Source: Smaragdicoccus niigatensis DSM 44881 = NBRC 103563 (GTDB lineage: Bacteria > Actinomycetota > Actinomycetes > Mycobacteriales > Mycobacteriaceae). Taken from it: a DNA stretch of 64,000 bases. The stretch's first letter is position 1; every line of letters begins with the position of its first letter. The stretch spans positions 710,761-774,760 of the forward strand of contig NZ_AQXZ01000019.1 in assembly GCF_000380645.1 (NCBI RefSeq), given 5' to 3'. Both the position numbers and the translations under genes were made by a program. Below are positions 8,590 to 16,596 of this stretch, one piece after another. Below the pieces are notes generated by a model. It saw nothing but the letters and a program-made list of their open reading frames with translations. It was not told where the DNA came from and ran no database searches.

Positions 8590-8993
8590 CCGTCAGCCTC
8601 TTCGGTCAGCTCGCGAACCGGCTTGGGTCCCCAGGCGATCGCCATAGCGCCGCCGATGATGCCGAACAGCATGCCGATGAAGAATCCACCGAGGTTCGAC
8701 ACGACGAGCGATGCGATCGCCAGCAGCAGGCCGATGATGCCTGCGACGAAACGATGCTCTTCACCGGCCCACACGAGCAGTCCACAGATAATGAGCCCAC
8801 CGCCGGTCATCCAGCCGCCGAAGCCGGTGATTCCTCCGGATACCGCCGACTCCAGCGATACTGCCGAGACCCGAAGGATCATCGAGCCGCCCAGCACCAT
8901 CCACAGCCCGCCCCAGAACGGGCGGGTCCGACGGAAGTCGCGGAACCAATCGCGGGCCTCTTGGGCCCTCTCGCCTTTGACCAACGTCAGCAC
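8586..8993 (-). CDS. DUF6114-type small integral membrane protein, copy 2 (position C)
   Basis: 135 residues, the same length as its operon-1 counterpart and nearly colinear with it (RRTRPFWGGLW, four hydrophobic segments, SNLGGFFIGMLFG, AWGP). The start is GTG at 8993, aligned with the ATG of copy 1, with GGAGGTGA just upstream; it overlaps the preceding DUF6230 gene by 7 bases as in operon 1. Function unknown. Confidence 0.78.
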   Translation of the reverse strand: MLTLVKGERAQEARDWFRDFRRTRPFWGGLWMVLGGSMILRVSAVSLESAVSGGITGFGGWMTGGGLIICGLLVWAGEEHRFVAGIIGLLLAIASLVVSNLGGFFIGMLFGIIGGAMAIAWGPKPVRELTEEADG

Positions 8994-9700
8994 GTGGTCA
9001 CCTCCCCTGGTTTGATGGTGGCGGTGAAGTCGGCGGCCTTGATAGCGCCGAGCAACTCGGCACTCCATGCGGTGCCGGTGACGTTCTCGAGATGGACGTG
9101 GGCGTCGGGACCGTCGATACCGAGCCCTCCAGGCTGTCCGCCGAGGCTCTGCCCGTTGAGCGAGATCTCGTCAGCGGAACGACCGACCAGCAGATTCTCC
9201 GCGGTCACGTTGAACGCCTTCGCGTCTGTCGCGTCGAGGACGAGGTTCTGCCCTGTACCCTCGCCGGTCGTCGCTGCCTTGATGACGATCGAATAGCCGA
9301 CACCCATGACCGTCTGCTTGGCGATGATGCAAACTCCGCGCAGTTTCCCGTTCCCGATCGCGAGGTGCAGGGTTCCGACAGGTCGCGTCGAGCCGTCTGC
9401 GTTCTTCGCATTGACCGTCGAGACCACCGCTGCCAAGCCATTGCCGTCGACAGATTCGATGTGCGCTATGAGCGCCTGATCGGCCACGTTGAAGCTCGCC
9501 GCCATCGCACCGGCCTGCAACGAGTAACTCAGCGCCGCGACTGCCGCCGTGCTGGGCACGATGAGTGCCAGTCCGCGACCCCAACGGGTGCCGCCGGTGG
9601 TGGTCTTTGCCTTCGTGCGCATTCCGTTGTTCCACGAGCCGAACGACTCGCGGGAACTTCTCGTGAGGTCGCGCACGGCTTTGGACACCGATGTCCTCAT
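8987..9700 (-). CDS. DUF6230 family protein, copy 2 (position D)
   Basis: 237 residues, identical in length to copy 1 and by eye the closest pair between the operons (about four residues in five). TRWGRGLAL leads into a single hydrophobic segment; AGAMAASF follows. Cysteines are in RGVCII and the C-terminal PGEVTTC. ATG at 9700 overlaps the stop of the preceding DUF6114 gene; upstream sequence AAAGGGATCGAAGC is the same as in operon 1, so the junction itself is conserved. Confidence 0.8.
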   Translation of the reverse strand: MRTSVSKAVRDLTRSSRESFGSWNNGMRTKAKTTTGGTRWGRGLALIVPSTAAVAALSYSLQAGAMAASFNVADQALIAHIESVDGNGLAAVVSTVNAKNADGSTRPVGTLHLAIGNGKLRGVCIIAKQTVMGVGYSIVIKAATTGEGTGQNLVLDATDAKAFNVTAENLLVGRSADEISLNGQSLGGQPGGLGIDGPDAHVHLENVTGTAWSAELLGAIKAADFTATIKPGEVTTC

Positions 9701-10068
9701 GCTTCGATCCCTTTCGATCGTTGTGATGGTTTGTCGTCGGTCCACGCGAGGGCCATGCAGCCGCCGAACACCGCGAGCACCATGCCGGCGAAGAATCCGC
9801 CGAGGTTCGTCACCGGGTATGAGGCGAGACCGAGAACGATCGCGACGATGGCCGCCAGGTGGTGCGCCTTGGGGATCACGAGGATCACCACGCCCATCGC
9901 GATCAGGACGGCGCCGAGGAGCACCCCGGCGAAGCCGCCGATGCCCGCTGCGACAATGTCATTGACCGGACCGAGGGGCAGCCACGTGATGATGAGCCCC
10001 GCGAGGAGGACATAGAGGCCGCCCCAGAACGGGCGGGTGTACCGGAAGTTCCTCAGTCGAGTACGCAT
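9697..10068 (-). CDS. DUF6114-type small integral membrane protein, copy 2 (position E)
   Basis: 123 residues, paralogue of the gene at 5843-6208: RNFRYTRPFWGGLY, LPLGPVNDIVAAGIGG and YPVTNLGGFF are shared. Four hydrophobic segments predicted. The start ATG shares one base with the stop of the preceding gene (TGATG). The C-terminus SKGIEA matches KGIEA of copy 1, partly because it encodes the ribosome-binding site of the next gene. Confidence 0.77.
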   Translation of the reverse strand: MRTRLRNFRYTRPFWGGLYVLLAGLIITWLPLGPVNDIVAAGIGGFAGVLLGAVLIAMGVVILVIPKAHHLAAIVAIVLGLASYPVTNLGGFFAGMVLAVFGGCMALAWTDDKPSQRSKGIEA

Positions 10069-10751
10069 CAATAGCACTCGCCGTGAGCAGTACCGCGACC
10101 GTGCGAGATCCACGGGAACTTGATGCCGCCGATCGAGAGGGTGCCGCGAATCGTGGCGCCCTTGCCGCCCACGAAGAGGCTCTTCGCTCGGACTGCACCC
10201 GGCGCTTCGAGGCCTAAGGTGCCGGCGTGGCCACCGGCTATGTCGAGCTTCGATGCGTCCTTGTTGATACGTACCGGCGCAGTCACGTTGCTCATGTCAT
10301 CGCGGGGCGGTTTGCCGTCGTTGGTCCGGGCGTTCAACTCCACACCCGTGGCGCCCATGCGGTCGACGTAGCCGGTCATGTCCGTGATGACGGTGTGGCC
10401 CGTCGTCTGCAGCTGGACCGTGTACGTCCCGATCAGGGGGAACGTGAGCACGAGCGACAGGCAGACTCCGTCCGAAATATCCGCCGAGTCGAGCTTTGCC
10501 TTGAGGGCCGGGTCGACGCTGCCGTCCTTCATCGTGATGAGGTCGGCGTATCCGGTCGCGCCCTGCTCGACCACAACGTATGAGCCTGGTCGAGAGGCGA
10601 GCTTGAAATCCTGGCCGGTGATCGCGAGGTTGAGCGGCGTTATGCCGGTCAGCGTCAGCGCCGCCATCCCCAGGATGCCGATCATCGGGGCGAACAGCAG
10701 GATGACGCATCGGCGCCATCGGGTGCCACCCCGCTTCGGACTCTGCGTCAT
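10068..10751 (-). CDS. DUF6230-type protein, first gene of operon 2 (position F)
   Basis: 227 residues from the ATG at 10751, which has AGAGGAG six bases upstream; a longer in-frame start would lie in the A/T-rich leader. GGTRWRRC leads into one hydrophobic segment. Ectodomain cysteines are in SDGVCLS and the C-terminal HGECY, the latter matching the CY ending of Streptomyces DUF6230 proteins. KFPWISHGRGTAHGEC is almost the same in both copies. First gene of operon 2; the PucR-type regulator lies upstream on the same strand. Confidence 0.8.
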   Translation of the reverse strand: MTQSPKRGGTRWRRCVILLFAPMIGILGMAALTLTGITPLNLAITGQDFKLASRPGSYVVVEQGATGYADLITMKDGSVDPALKAKLDSADISDGVCLSLVLTFPLIGTYTVQLQTTGHTVITDMTGYVDRMGATGVELNARTNDGKPPRDDMSNVTAPVRINKDASKLDIAGGHAGTLGLEAPGAVRAKSLFVGGKGATIRGTLSIGGIKFPWISHGRGTAHGECY

Positions 10752-11017
10752 CGCAGTCTCCTCTAGGTCAATTGAAAATCGGCCGAAATCTAGACCGCCG
10801 AAATCGAATAAACAATTCAACGACTTCAACCGACGACAAAGATAACCACAGAATTCCGGATGACGAAATTAGGCAAATCAGCCAATAACGATCATTGTGT
10901 GGCAAATTCAACTGAGTGTTGCGAACAATTTGTGACGCGAAACAACCGGGCTACGAGAGCCTGGTTTTCCGGACCAAGAAATGATGTGACGCAGGTCCCA
11001 GAAATAATCGTCAGGGC
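10752..11017. promoter_or_regulatory. leader/promoter region of operon 2
   Basis: 266 bases without a gene. The region from about 10770 to 10980 is markedly A/T-rich for this genome (repeated AAATC, CAATT and AACAATT words), which suits a promoter and untranslated leader. It contains the TTGT-N8-ACAA element at 10930-10945. No terminator hairpin was seen after the regulator gene that ends at 11018, so some read-through from that gene is possible. Confidence 0.45.
10930..10945. promoter_or_regulatory. candidate operator TTGT-N8-ACAA upstream of operon 2
   Basis: TTGTGACGCGAAACAA. Its reverse complement TTGTTTCGCGTCACAA differs at one base from the element at 12311-12326. It lies 179-194 bases upstream of the first gene of operon 2, close to the 201-216 bases seen for operon 1, so its placement is conserved as well as its sequence. 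Confidence 0.5.
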
Positions 11018-12274
11018 TCAGGACCCGGACTGGGTGCCTTCGAGGCGATGGACCATCAGGGCGGCCGCGAGCAAGCGCGAGCCGTCCGGCGTCATGGGGT
11101 TGATTCCGGTGACTTCACCGATGCGACGCAGTCGGTACGTAAGGGTGTTCGGGTGTACGAACAGCTCCGCGGCGGCCGACTTCCGGTCTCCACCGTGCCG
11201 GAGATGCACTTCGAGGGCCTCGAGCAGGTGCGTCTGCTCAAGTAGCGGCTCGGCCTGCTTCGCCAGTCGATCCCGGGCCGGACCAGGCCTCGAAAGCTGG
11301 TACTCGAGCATGACGTCGTCGATCGTGTAGAGGCCCGGTGGCCGTCCGACGATCTGCGCGAGGTTCGCAACCTCGGCACACTCGGCGGCGGCATCCGGGA
11401 TCTTGTCGACCGTTACCGCGAGGGAGGCGCCGTACAGGCCGTCGACGTACTCGGACAACTCGTCGACGAGGTCGCCGGCGAGATGACGCTGATCCGCTTC
11501 GCTCGCACCATCGACGAGCGGGATCAGAATGACGCCCCGCGCGCCGTCGAAATCAGACAGGGTAAGTGCCTGGTTTGCCTGGTCGAAGTGCCTTTGAACG
11601 AGCCGCATCCGCTTGCGGGCGACGAGTGCATCGCCCAATCGGGCAGCCGACGGACGAGCGCCAACATGCAGTGCTACCAGCAGGTATTCGCTCGCAAGGG
11701 GTATTCCGGTGCGGGCCGCTTCCGGCGCGACACCAGACCCGCGGACCATCGCGGCACATAACGCCCGGCGTGCTGACCGGGCGGCCGATTCGAACGAGCC
11801 CTCGACGTCGCTGTAGATCTCGCTGATGATGCATGCGGTCTCGGTGAAGTAGTAGATGAGCTCCGCCCCCATGGCACCGATGTCGTCGAGGTCAGCCTCA
11901 GTCGACTCCTTACGGATCAGCGTCCACATGTGACCGAGGGCAGCGCCAAGCGCCCGCAGGAGAGTCTGCGGCGGAATTCCGTCCTGCATGTGACGCTCGA
12001 CGATCGGTTCGACGATCTGCGCAAACTCCGCTCGGGACAGCCGCCGTCGGTTGTCAATAGCGTCGAGAGCCGCCGCAATGCCGACTATCGCTCCCGGAAT
12101 GATCTCGTCGACGAAGTGATCGGGCGGCAGCGTGTCAGCTTCGGGCATCGAAGCAACGGCCTGCTCGAGCAGCTCCATCGCAAGCTTCGGCACGTTCTCC
12201 TGAAACGCCACCACTAGGCGCGCGCTCCTGGACAGCTGCGGAAGCTCGGATGTCATGCGCTCATTCTTGCGCAT
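11018..12274 (-). CDS. PucR/CdaR-type transcriptional regulator
   Basis: 418 residues. The C-terminal part has the PucR-type helix-turn-helix: LEVHLRHGGDRKSAAAELF followed by VHPNTLTYRLRRI (about residues 345-390). The middle resembles the GGDEF-like sensory domain found in this group, and the N-terminal half is helical. I start at the ATG at 12274 (AGGAACGG upstream); an ATG at 12256 is possible. It is divergent from the esterase operon and lies directly upstream of operon 2 on the same strand. The TTGT-N8-ACAA element at 12311-12326 is 37-52 bases upstream of its start, so autoregulation is likely. Confidence 0.85.
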   Translation of the reverse strand: MRKNERMTSELPQLSRSARLVVAFQENVPKLAMELLEQAVASMPEADTLPPDHFVDEIIPGAIVGIAAALDAIDNRRRLSRAEFAQIVEPIVERHMQDGIPPQTLLRALGAALGHMWTLIRKESTEADLDDIGAMGAELIYYFTETACIISEIYSDVEGSFESAARSARRALCAAMVRGSGVAPEAARTGIPLASEYLLVALHVGARPSAARLGDALVARKRMRLVQRHFDQANQALTLSDFDGARGVILIPLVDGASEADQRHLAGDLVDELSEYVDGLYGASLAVTVDKIPDAAAECAEVANLAQIVGRPPGLYTIDDVMLEYQLSRPGPARDRLAKQAEPLLEQTHLLEALEVHLRHGGDRKSAAAELFVHPNTLTYRLRRIGEVTGINPMTPDGSRLLAAALMVHRLEGTQSGS

Positions 12275-12310
12275 GACCCGTTCCTGCGACATCCCGACCG
12301 TTCGACCGAC

Positions 12311-12326
12311 TTGTTTCGCGTGACAA
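12311..12326. promoter_or_regulatory. candidate operator TTGT-N8-ACAA in regulator/esterase divergent region
   Basis: TTGTTTCGCGTGACAA inside the 243-base divergent region between the PucR-type regulator (start 12274) and the esterase (start 12518). It is 192-207 bases upstream of the esterase start, matching the spacing in front of both DUF6230/DUF6114 operons. The rest of the region is A/T-rich, with another small inverted repeat (AATGA...TCATT) near 12388-12402. Confidence 0.5.
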
Positions 12327-12517
12327 ACATTCGAGAAAGACTCTGTTTCCCGGGCGCAGTGACATTCTTTGGAACATCCCGGACAATTGAATGATTCGTT
12401 CATTGAGCCAGAAAGCACATAGAAGTGTCTGTGACTCCATTTTCGCGCATAAATGCGAATCCGAACAGTGAATCAACCGAACTGAACCGCACAGATTTCC
12501 GCGGCGAATCAACGCAA

Positions 12518-13420
12518 ATGCGGATCGTGGACTGTTCTCTTCGAGCAACCGTCAAGACATTCCTTCGCCTCTGGGCGCTTACGTCGACGCTGCCGTGGCC
12601 GACCTGGGTGGTCGACCATGCCGGCCGGGTTCTCTCCCCGGTCAAGGGCGTTTCCCAAGGAGCGGTCGAACTACCGCGCTGTACGGCAACCCTCTACTCA
12701 CCACCGGCAATCGATTCCGACCGCTGCGTGCTGTACCTCCACGGCGGCGCGTTCATGGTCGGTGGGCGTCACCTCCACCGAAACATGATCGGGCGCATCA
12801 CCGAGCGAGTGTCCGCGCCGGTTCTCGCGGTGGACTACCGGAAGATGCCGAAACACACGATTTCGGAGGCGATCGAGGACTGCATCGGTGGCTACCTCTA
12901 CCTGCTCGAGCGGGGCATACCTGCGGATCGAATCACCATCATGGGCGACTCGGCAGGCGGGTACCTGAGCCTCGTGCTCGGCTCGGTCCTGCAGGACAAC
13001 GGCCTACCGCAGCCGGGCGCGATCGTGGTGATGTCGCCGCTCACCGACCTCGACCACTCGGACAAGTTGGCCGCGCCGACGAACTGCGCGCTCTTCCCGA
13101 GTTCGGCGGTCATCGCCTTCACCCAGCTGATGAGCCGTCGTGCGGGCGGGCGACTGATCTCCCCCGTGCACGCGAACCTCACCGACTTTCCACCGACGCT
13201 CCTGCACGTTGGCCGGCGCGAGTACCTCTACCCGGATTCGGTCCTGATGGCCAAGCGACTTCGTTCGGCGGGCCGCGTCTGCCATCTCCACACCTGGGAC
13301 ACCGCCGTTCACGTCTTCCAAGCCGCGGGCCACACACCGGAAGCGGTCCATGCCCTCGACAGGATTGTCGACTTCGTCGACCAACACGTTCCGCGCGCGC
13401 TGAGTCGCCGCGCCCTCTGA
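12518..13420 (+). CDS. alpha/beta hydrolase, hormone-sensitive-lipase (HSL) type
   Basis: 300 residues. HGGAF (residues 75-79) forms the oxyanion hole typical of the HSL group, and GDSAGG (143-148) holds the nucleophile S145. The histidine is probably in TAVHVFQ near the C-terminus. Such enzymes cleave carboxylic esters, often acylglycerols or sterol esters. I start at the ATG at 12518; an in-frame GTG at 12425 would add 31 poorly structured residues. First gene of a three-gene operon that shares the candidate operator with the DUF6230 operons. Confidence 0.85.
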   Translation: MRIVDCSLRATVKTFLRLWALTSTLPWPTWVVDHAGRVLSPVKGVSQGAVELPRCTATLYSPPAIDSDRCVLYLHGGAFMVGGRHLHRNMIGRITERVSAPVLAVDYRKMPKHTISEAIEDCIGGYLYLLERGIPADRITIMGDSAGGYLSLVLGSVLQDNGLPQPGAIVVMSPLTDLDHSDKLAAPTNCALFPSSAVIAFTQLMSRRAGGRLISPVHANLTDFPPTLLHVGRREYLYPDSVLMAKRLRSAGRVCHLHTWDTAVHVFQAAGHTPEAVHALDRIVDFVDQHVPRALSRRAL

Positions 13421-13439
13421 TCCCCCTAGAAAGGACCCC

Positions 13440-13661
13440 ATGACCGACGCAAAGGCCGAGCTCGAACGTGAGCTCGGAGCCTCGATTGCCCTCATCGATC
13501 GGCTCGACCCCACCGAAGCTGCGGACCTGCTCAGTCTGTTCCGCACTGCGATGGACGAAGAGGCAGTTGAACTGCATCACGCCGTCGACGACACGATCAA
13601 CGGGCTTCCCCGCCTGTTCCGCGGTCCCGCCCGCAAGATCGTCTTCCCCGGAGGCAAGTGA
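13440..13661 (+). CDS. small protein of unknown function
   Basis: 73 residues, mostly helical and acidic, ending RKIVFPGGK. AAAGGA lies upstream of the ATG. The stop overlaps the next ATG (TGATG), so the two are translated together. I do not recognise a family. It lies between the esterase and a 286-residue helical protein and should be read as part of that operon. Confidence 0.6.
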   Translation: MTDAKAELERELGASIALIDRLDPTEAADLLSLFRTAMDEEAVELHHAVDDTINGLPRLFRGPARKIVFPGGK

Positions 13662-14521
13662 TGAGTGACCTTCTCCACCGCGCCCAGATCGAACTGCTCG
13701 CGAAGCAACTCGGGGTCACTCCGGAACGAATCGCGTACCTCGAGCGCTTCTCGTCCGTTGAGCTGCATGAACTCCGCAACCGCATCTCGGACGCCATGTT
13801 CGACTCAAACGCGGACATGTTTCGACGCATCAGCGCCTTGATGCCCATCGTGCCGCTGTCTATCGCCATGCCGATCTGCCAGAAGATCTGCCCACCCGAG
13901 ATGGGCGGCAAAGCGGCCGGCGCCATCGCACTGGCACACCCGAAGAAGGTTGCCCACGCGCTATCGCTGGTCAAGCCGGAGTACGGCGCAAGTGCCGCCC
14001 CTTACCTCGACCCGCGCGCAGTTCGACACGTCGCGCATCTCGCGCCGCCGCTTCCCGTGGTGGCCATCGCCAACGAGATCCTCCAGCGCCGCGACTACGT
14101 CACCGCCGGCCAGTTCGTCGATGCAGCGACTCCAGAGCTCATCCTCGAGGTCGAAAAGGGCATCGACGACGACGCCGGCCTCATCCTGTCCGGGGCCTAC
14201 GTCTTCGATGCCGAGGTACTCAACAACGTCGTCGGACTCATCGCCGCGCACAACCGCGCCCGAGTCAACCGCATCGTGGCCGCGATGCTGAACGGCGAGC
14301 GTGAACTCCAACTGGCGAGCCTGTCGGTGTTCTCGCGACTGCGGCCAGAGTTGATCGCGCTGGTCGGCGACGTGCTCCTCGAAGAGGGCGACGACGCATC
14401 CATCAGCGCCCTGTTCCAGACGTTCCGCGACGCCGGAGCCGACGACGACTTCGCCAACCTTCTTCGTGCCATGAAGCCGGAGACGCACGCCGCGCTCGAC
14501 GCCATCTACGCCCAGCGCTAG
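13661..14521 (+). CDS. helical protein of unknown function
   Basis: 286 residues, almost entirely helical with repeated hydrophobic patterns (for example HLAPPLPVVAIANEILQ and FVDAATPELILEVEKG), which suggests helical repeats; an analogy with the MgtE N-terminal domain is possible but weak. A short hydrophobic patch (IVPLSIAMPICQKICPP) is the only possible membrane contact. Start chosen at the ATG at 13661 with GGAGG upstream, overlapping the previous stop. Third gene of the esterase operon, followed by a terminator hairpin. Confidence 0.6.
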   Translation: MSDLLHRAQIELLAKQLGVTPERIAYLERFSSVELHELRNRISDAMFDSNADMFRRISALMPIVPLSIAMPICQKICPPEMGGKAAGAIALAHPKKVAHALSLVKPEYGASAAPYLDPRAVRHVAHLAPPLPVVAIANEILQRRDYVTAGQFVDAATPELILEVEKGIDDDAGLILSGAYVFDAEVLNNVVGLIAAHNRARVNRIVAAMLNGERELQLASLSVFSRLRPELIALVGDVLLEEGDDASISALFQTFRDAGADDDFANLLRAMKPETHAALDAIYAQR

Positions 14522-14535
14522 CGGCTGACATGACG

Positions 14536-14570
14536 CGAGCCGGGCCACCCACAAGGTGACCCGGCTCGTT
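14536..14570. terminator. terminator hairpin between convergent genes
   Basis: Inverted repeat of 14 bp with one mismatch (14536-14549 with 14555-14568) and a 5-base loop. It lies between the end of the esterase operon (14521) and the end of the minus-strand manB operon (14579), so it can serve both. Confidence 0.7.
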
Positions 14571-14578
14571 CAGTCAGT

Positions 14579-15658
14579 TCAGACGTCCGTGGAGAACCGC
14601 ACGCCGTTGTCGGGGATGACGACGCCCGGCCAGATGCGAGCGCCACGAAGGAATTCGCAGCGCGCACCGACATGCGCCCCGTCACCGATGACCGCGTCGC
14701 GGATGAGTGCCCGCGGACCGACAATGGCTCCCGCACCGATGATGGACCGCTCGATTCGGGCACCGGCTTCGACCTTGGCGCCGTCGAACAGGATCGCGCC
14801 ATCGAGACGAGCACCGGCGGCCACCTCGGCGCCGCGGCCGACCACGGTCCCGCCCAGGAGCCACGCTCCCGGCGCGACACCGGCACCTGGATGCACGAGT
14901 GAATCACCGCGATGCCCGTTGAGCACCGGCGACGGCGCAATTCCGCGCACGAGGTCCGACGAACCCTGCACGAAGTCGTCCGGGGTTCCCATGTCCTTCC
15001 AGTACGCCATGTCGACGTGACCGTAAACCCGAGATCCATCCCGCAGGAGACCGGGGAAGACCTCGCGCTCGACGGACACCGGACGGCCGGACGGGATGGC
15101 CTCGACGACCTTCTTCTTGAAGACATAGCAACCGGCGTTGATCTGATCGGTCGGCGGGTCCTCGGTCTTCTCGAGGAACGCCGTCACGCGGCCGTCCATG
15201 TCGGTCGGCACGCAACCGAACGCGCGCGGGTCGCTCACGCGCACAAGATGCAGCGTGACGTCGGCGTCGTTGTCGATGTGGGTCTGGTAGATCGCCTTCA
15301 GGTCGGCGCCGCTGAGCACGTCGCCGTTGAAGATCATGACGTTGTCCGACTGGATCTTGGAGAGGACGTTGCGGATACCGCCACCCGTTCCCATCGGCTC
15401 GGTCTCCTGGACGTACACGATCTCCAGGCCGAATTCGGACCCGTCGCCGAAGTAGTCGCTGAAGACCTCCGCCTTGTACGCGGTGCCCAGAATGACGCGC
15501 TTGATGCCGGCCTCGGCGATGCGCGCGAGGAGGTGCTGCAAGAACGGCACGCCGGCCGTTGGCAGCATCGGCTTCGGCGCCGACAGCGTGAGCGGTCGAA
15601 GTCGCGTTCCCTGTCCACCGACGAGGATGATCGCGTCCGCCGCGACGATGTCACTCAT
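14579..15658 (-). CDS. manB: mannose-1-phosphate guanylyltransferase-type nucleotidyltransferase
   Basis: 359 residues. The N-terminal nucleotidyltransferase signature is clear (LVGGQGTRLRPLT, then KPMLP), with NGDVL for metal binding. The C-terminal third is a left-handed beta-helix of repeats like GARLDGAILFDGAKVEAG. In M. tuberculosis the same position next to wbbL and rmlD holds Rv3264c (manB, also called rmlA2). It makes GDP-mannose or a related nucleotide sugar for wall polysaccharide and lipoglycan synthesis. The start overlaps the stop of wbbL (ATGA). Confidence 0.88.
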   Translation of the reverse strand: MSDIVAADAIILVGGQGTRLRPLTLSAPKPMLPTAGVPFLQHLLARIAEAGIKRVILGTAYKAEVFSDYFGDGSEFGLEIVYVQETEPMGTGGGIRNVLSKIQSDNVMIFNGDVLSGADLKAIYQTHIDNDADVTLHLVRVSDPRAFGCVPTDMDGRVTAFLEKTEDPPTDQINAGCYVFKKKVVEAIPSGRPVSVEREVFPGLLRDGSRVYGHVDMAYWKDMGTPDDFVQGSSDLVRGIAPSPVLNGHRGDSLVHPGAGVAPGAWLLGGTVVGRGAEVAAGARLDGAILFDGAKVEAGARIERSIIGAGAIVGPRALIRDAVIGDGAHVGARCEFLRGARIWPGVVIPDNGVRFSTDV

Positions 15659-16587
15659 TCCGCTCCCCTTTTTGAAAGACTTTGTGCCTCACGAGCTTGG
15701 GCTCGCAGAGCAGAACGAACAGCGACGCGCGAACGCGTTTTCAGCCCCGCCCTCAGAGCCATTCTTAGCGGAGACTGCCACCACTTCGGGTGCCGATCGG
15801 AAAGAAAGCGGTAGGCACTGTCGTGGTGCGCCGTCAGCATGATCTCCGGGTGCTTCGACGCCGAGTGTCCCTGCGCGTGCGTGACCTCCGCGGACGGCAC
15901 GTAGACGTTCTGCCAACCTGCCTTGCTCAGCCGATCGCCGAAGTCGACGTCCTCCATGTACATGAAGTAGCGCGAGTCGAATCCGCCGATGGACTCGAAG
16001 GCCCGGCGGCGCACCAGCAGGCACGATCCGGACAGCCAACCGGCGGTGCGCTCGGAGATCTCAGCGTTGTGCTGGCGGTACTTCGCCGTCCACGGGTTCT
16101 TCGGCCAGATCTTGCCGAGGACGGCGTGGCCGGAGCCCGCGCCGAGCGTCGGGACCTGGCGGGCGGAGGGATAGGTCGAGCCGTCTGGCTCCCGGATCAG
16201 CGGCCCGAGGCTCCCCGCGCGCGGCCACCGGTGCGCGGCGTCGAGGAGCACGTCGATGCTGGACCGCCCCCATTCGATGTCCGGATTGACGATGATGACG
16301 AACTCGACGTCAGGGTCGATCTCGGTGACGGCTCGATTGATTGCGCCGCCGTATCCGATGTTCCCGCCGGTGCGCAGCAGGCGAACGCCAGGTCGCTCGG
16401 CGGCCGCTTCCGGCGACCCATCAGTCGATCCGTTGTCGGCGAGAATGACCTCATAGGGCCGGCTGCACGCCTGCGGGATCGAGTCGAGGAACGTCGAAAG
16501 ATGCTCGCCCGGAGAGTAAGTCACCGTCACGATGACGATCCGCTCGGCGCCAGAATCTCGCCCATGGCGCGCCGTAAACTCGGTCAC
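15655..16587 (-). CDS. wbbL: rhamnosyltransferase WbbL (GT2 family)
   Basis: 310 residues from a GTG. GT2 features: VTVTYSPGEHL near the start, ADNGSTDGSPEAA, GNIGYGGAINRA, IVNPDIEW as the metal-binding DxD-type site, and FMYMEDVDFGDRL later. In mycobacteria WbbL adds rhamnose from dTDP-rhamnose to the decaprenyl-GlcNAc lipid, making the linker between peptidoglycan and arabinogalactan. It lies between manB and rmlD as in M. tuberculosis Rv3264c-Rv3266c. The assignment rests on family and order together. Confidence 0.88.
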   Translation of the reverse strand: MTEFTARHGRDSGAERIVIVTVTYSPGEHLSTFLDSIPQACSRPYEVILADNGSTDGSPEAAAERPGVRLLRTGGNIGYGGAINRAVTEIDPDVEFVIIVNPDIEWGRSSIDVLLDAAHRWPRAGSLGPLIREPDGSTYPSARQVPTLGAGSGHAVLGKIWPKNPWTAKYRQHNAEISERTAGWLSGSCLLVRRRAFESIGGFDSRYFMYMEDVDFGDRLSKAGWQNVYVPSAEVTHAQGHSASKHPEIMLTAHHDSAYRFLSDRHPKWWQSPLRMALRAGLKTRSRVAVRSALRAQAREAQSLSKRGAE

Positions 16588-16596
16588 AGCATCAGA

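Noticed and set aside
3412-10751. Esterase function for the DUF6230-type proteins
   Set aside because: Some databases label relatives cholesterol esterase, but no GxSxG or other catalytic motif is present in the ectodomains.
12425-12517. N-terminal extension of the esterase from a GTG at 12425
   Set aside because: The extra 31 residues are low in codon bias and unlike the family; the region is better explained as regulatory DNA.
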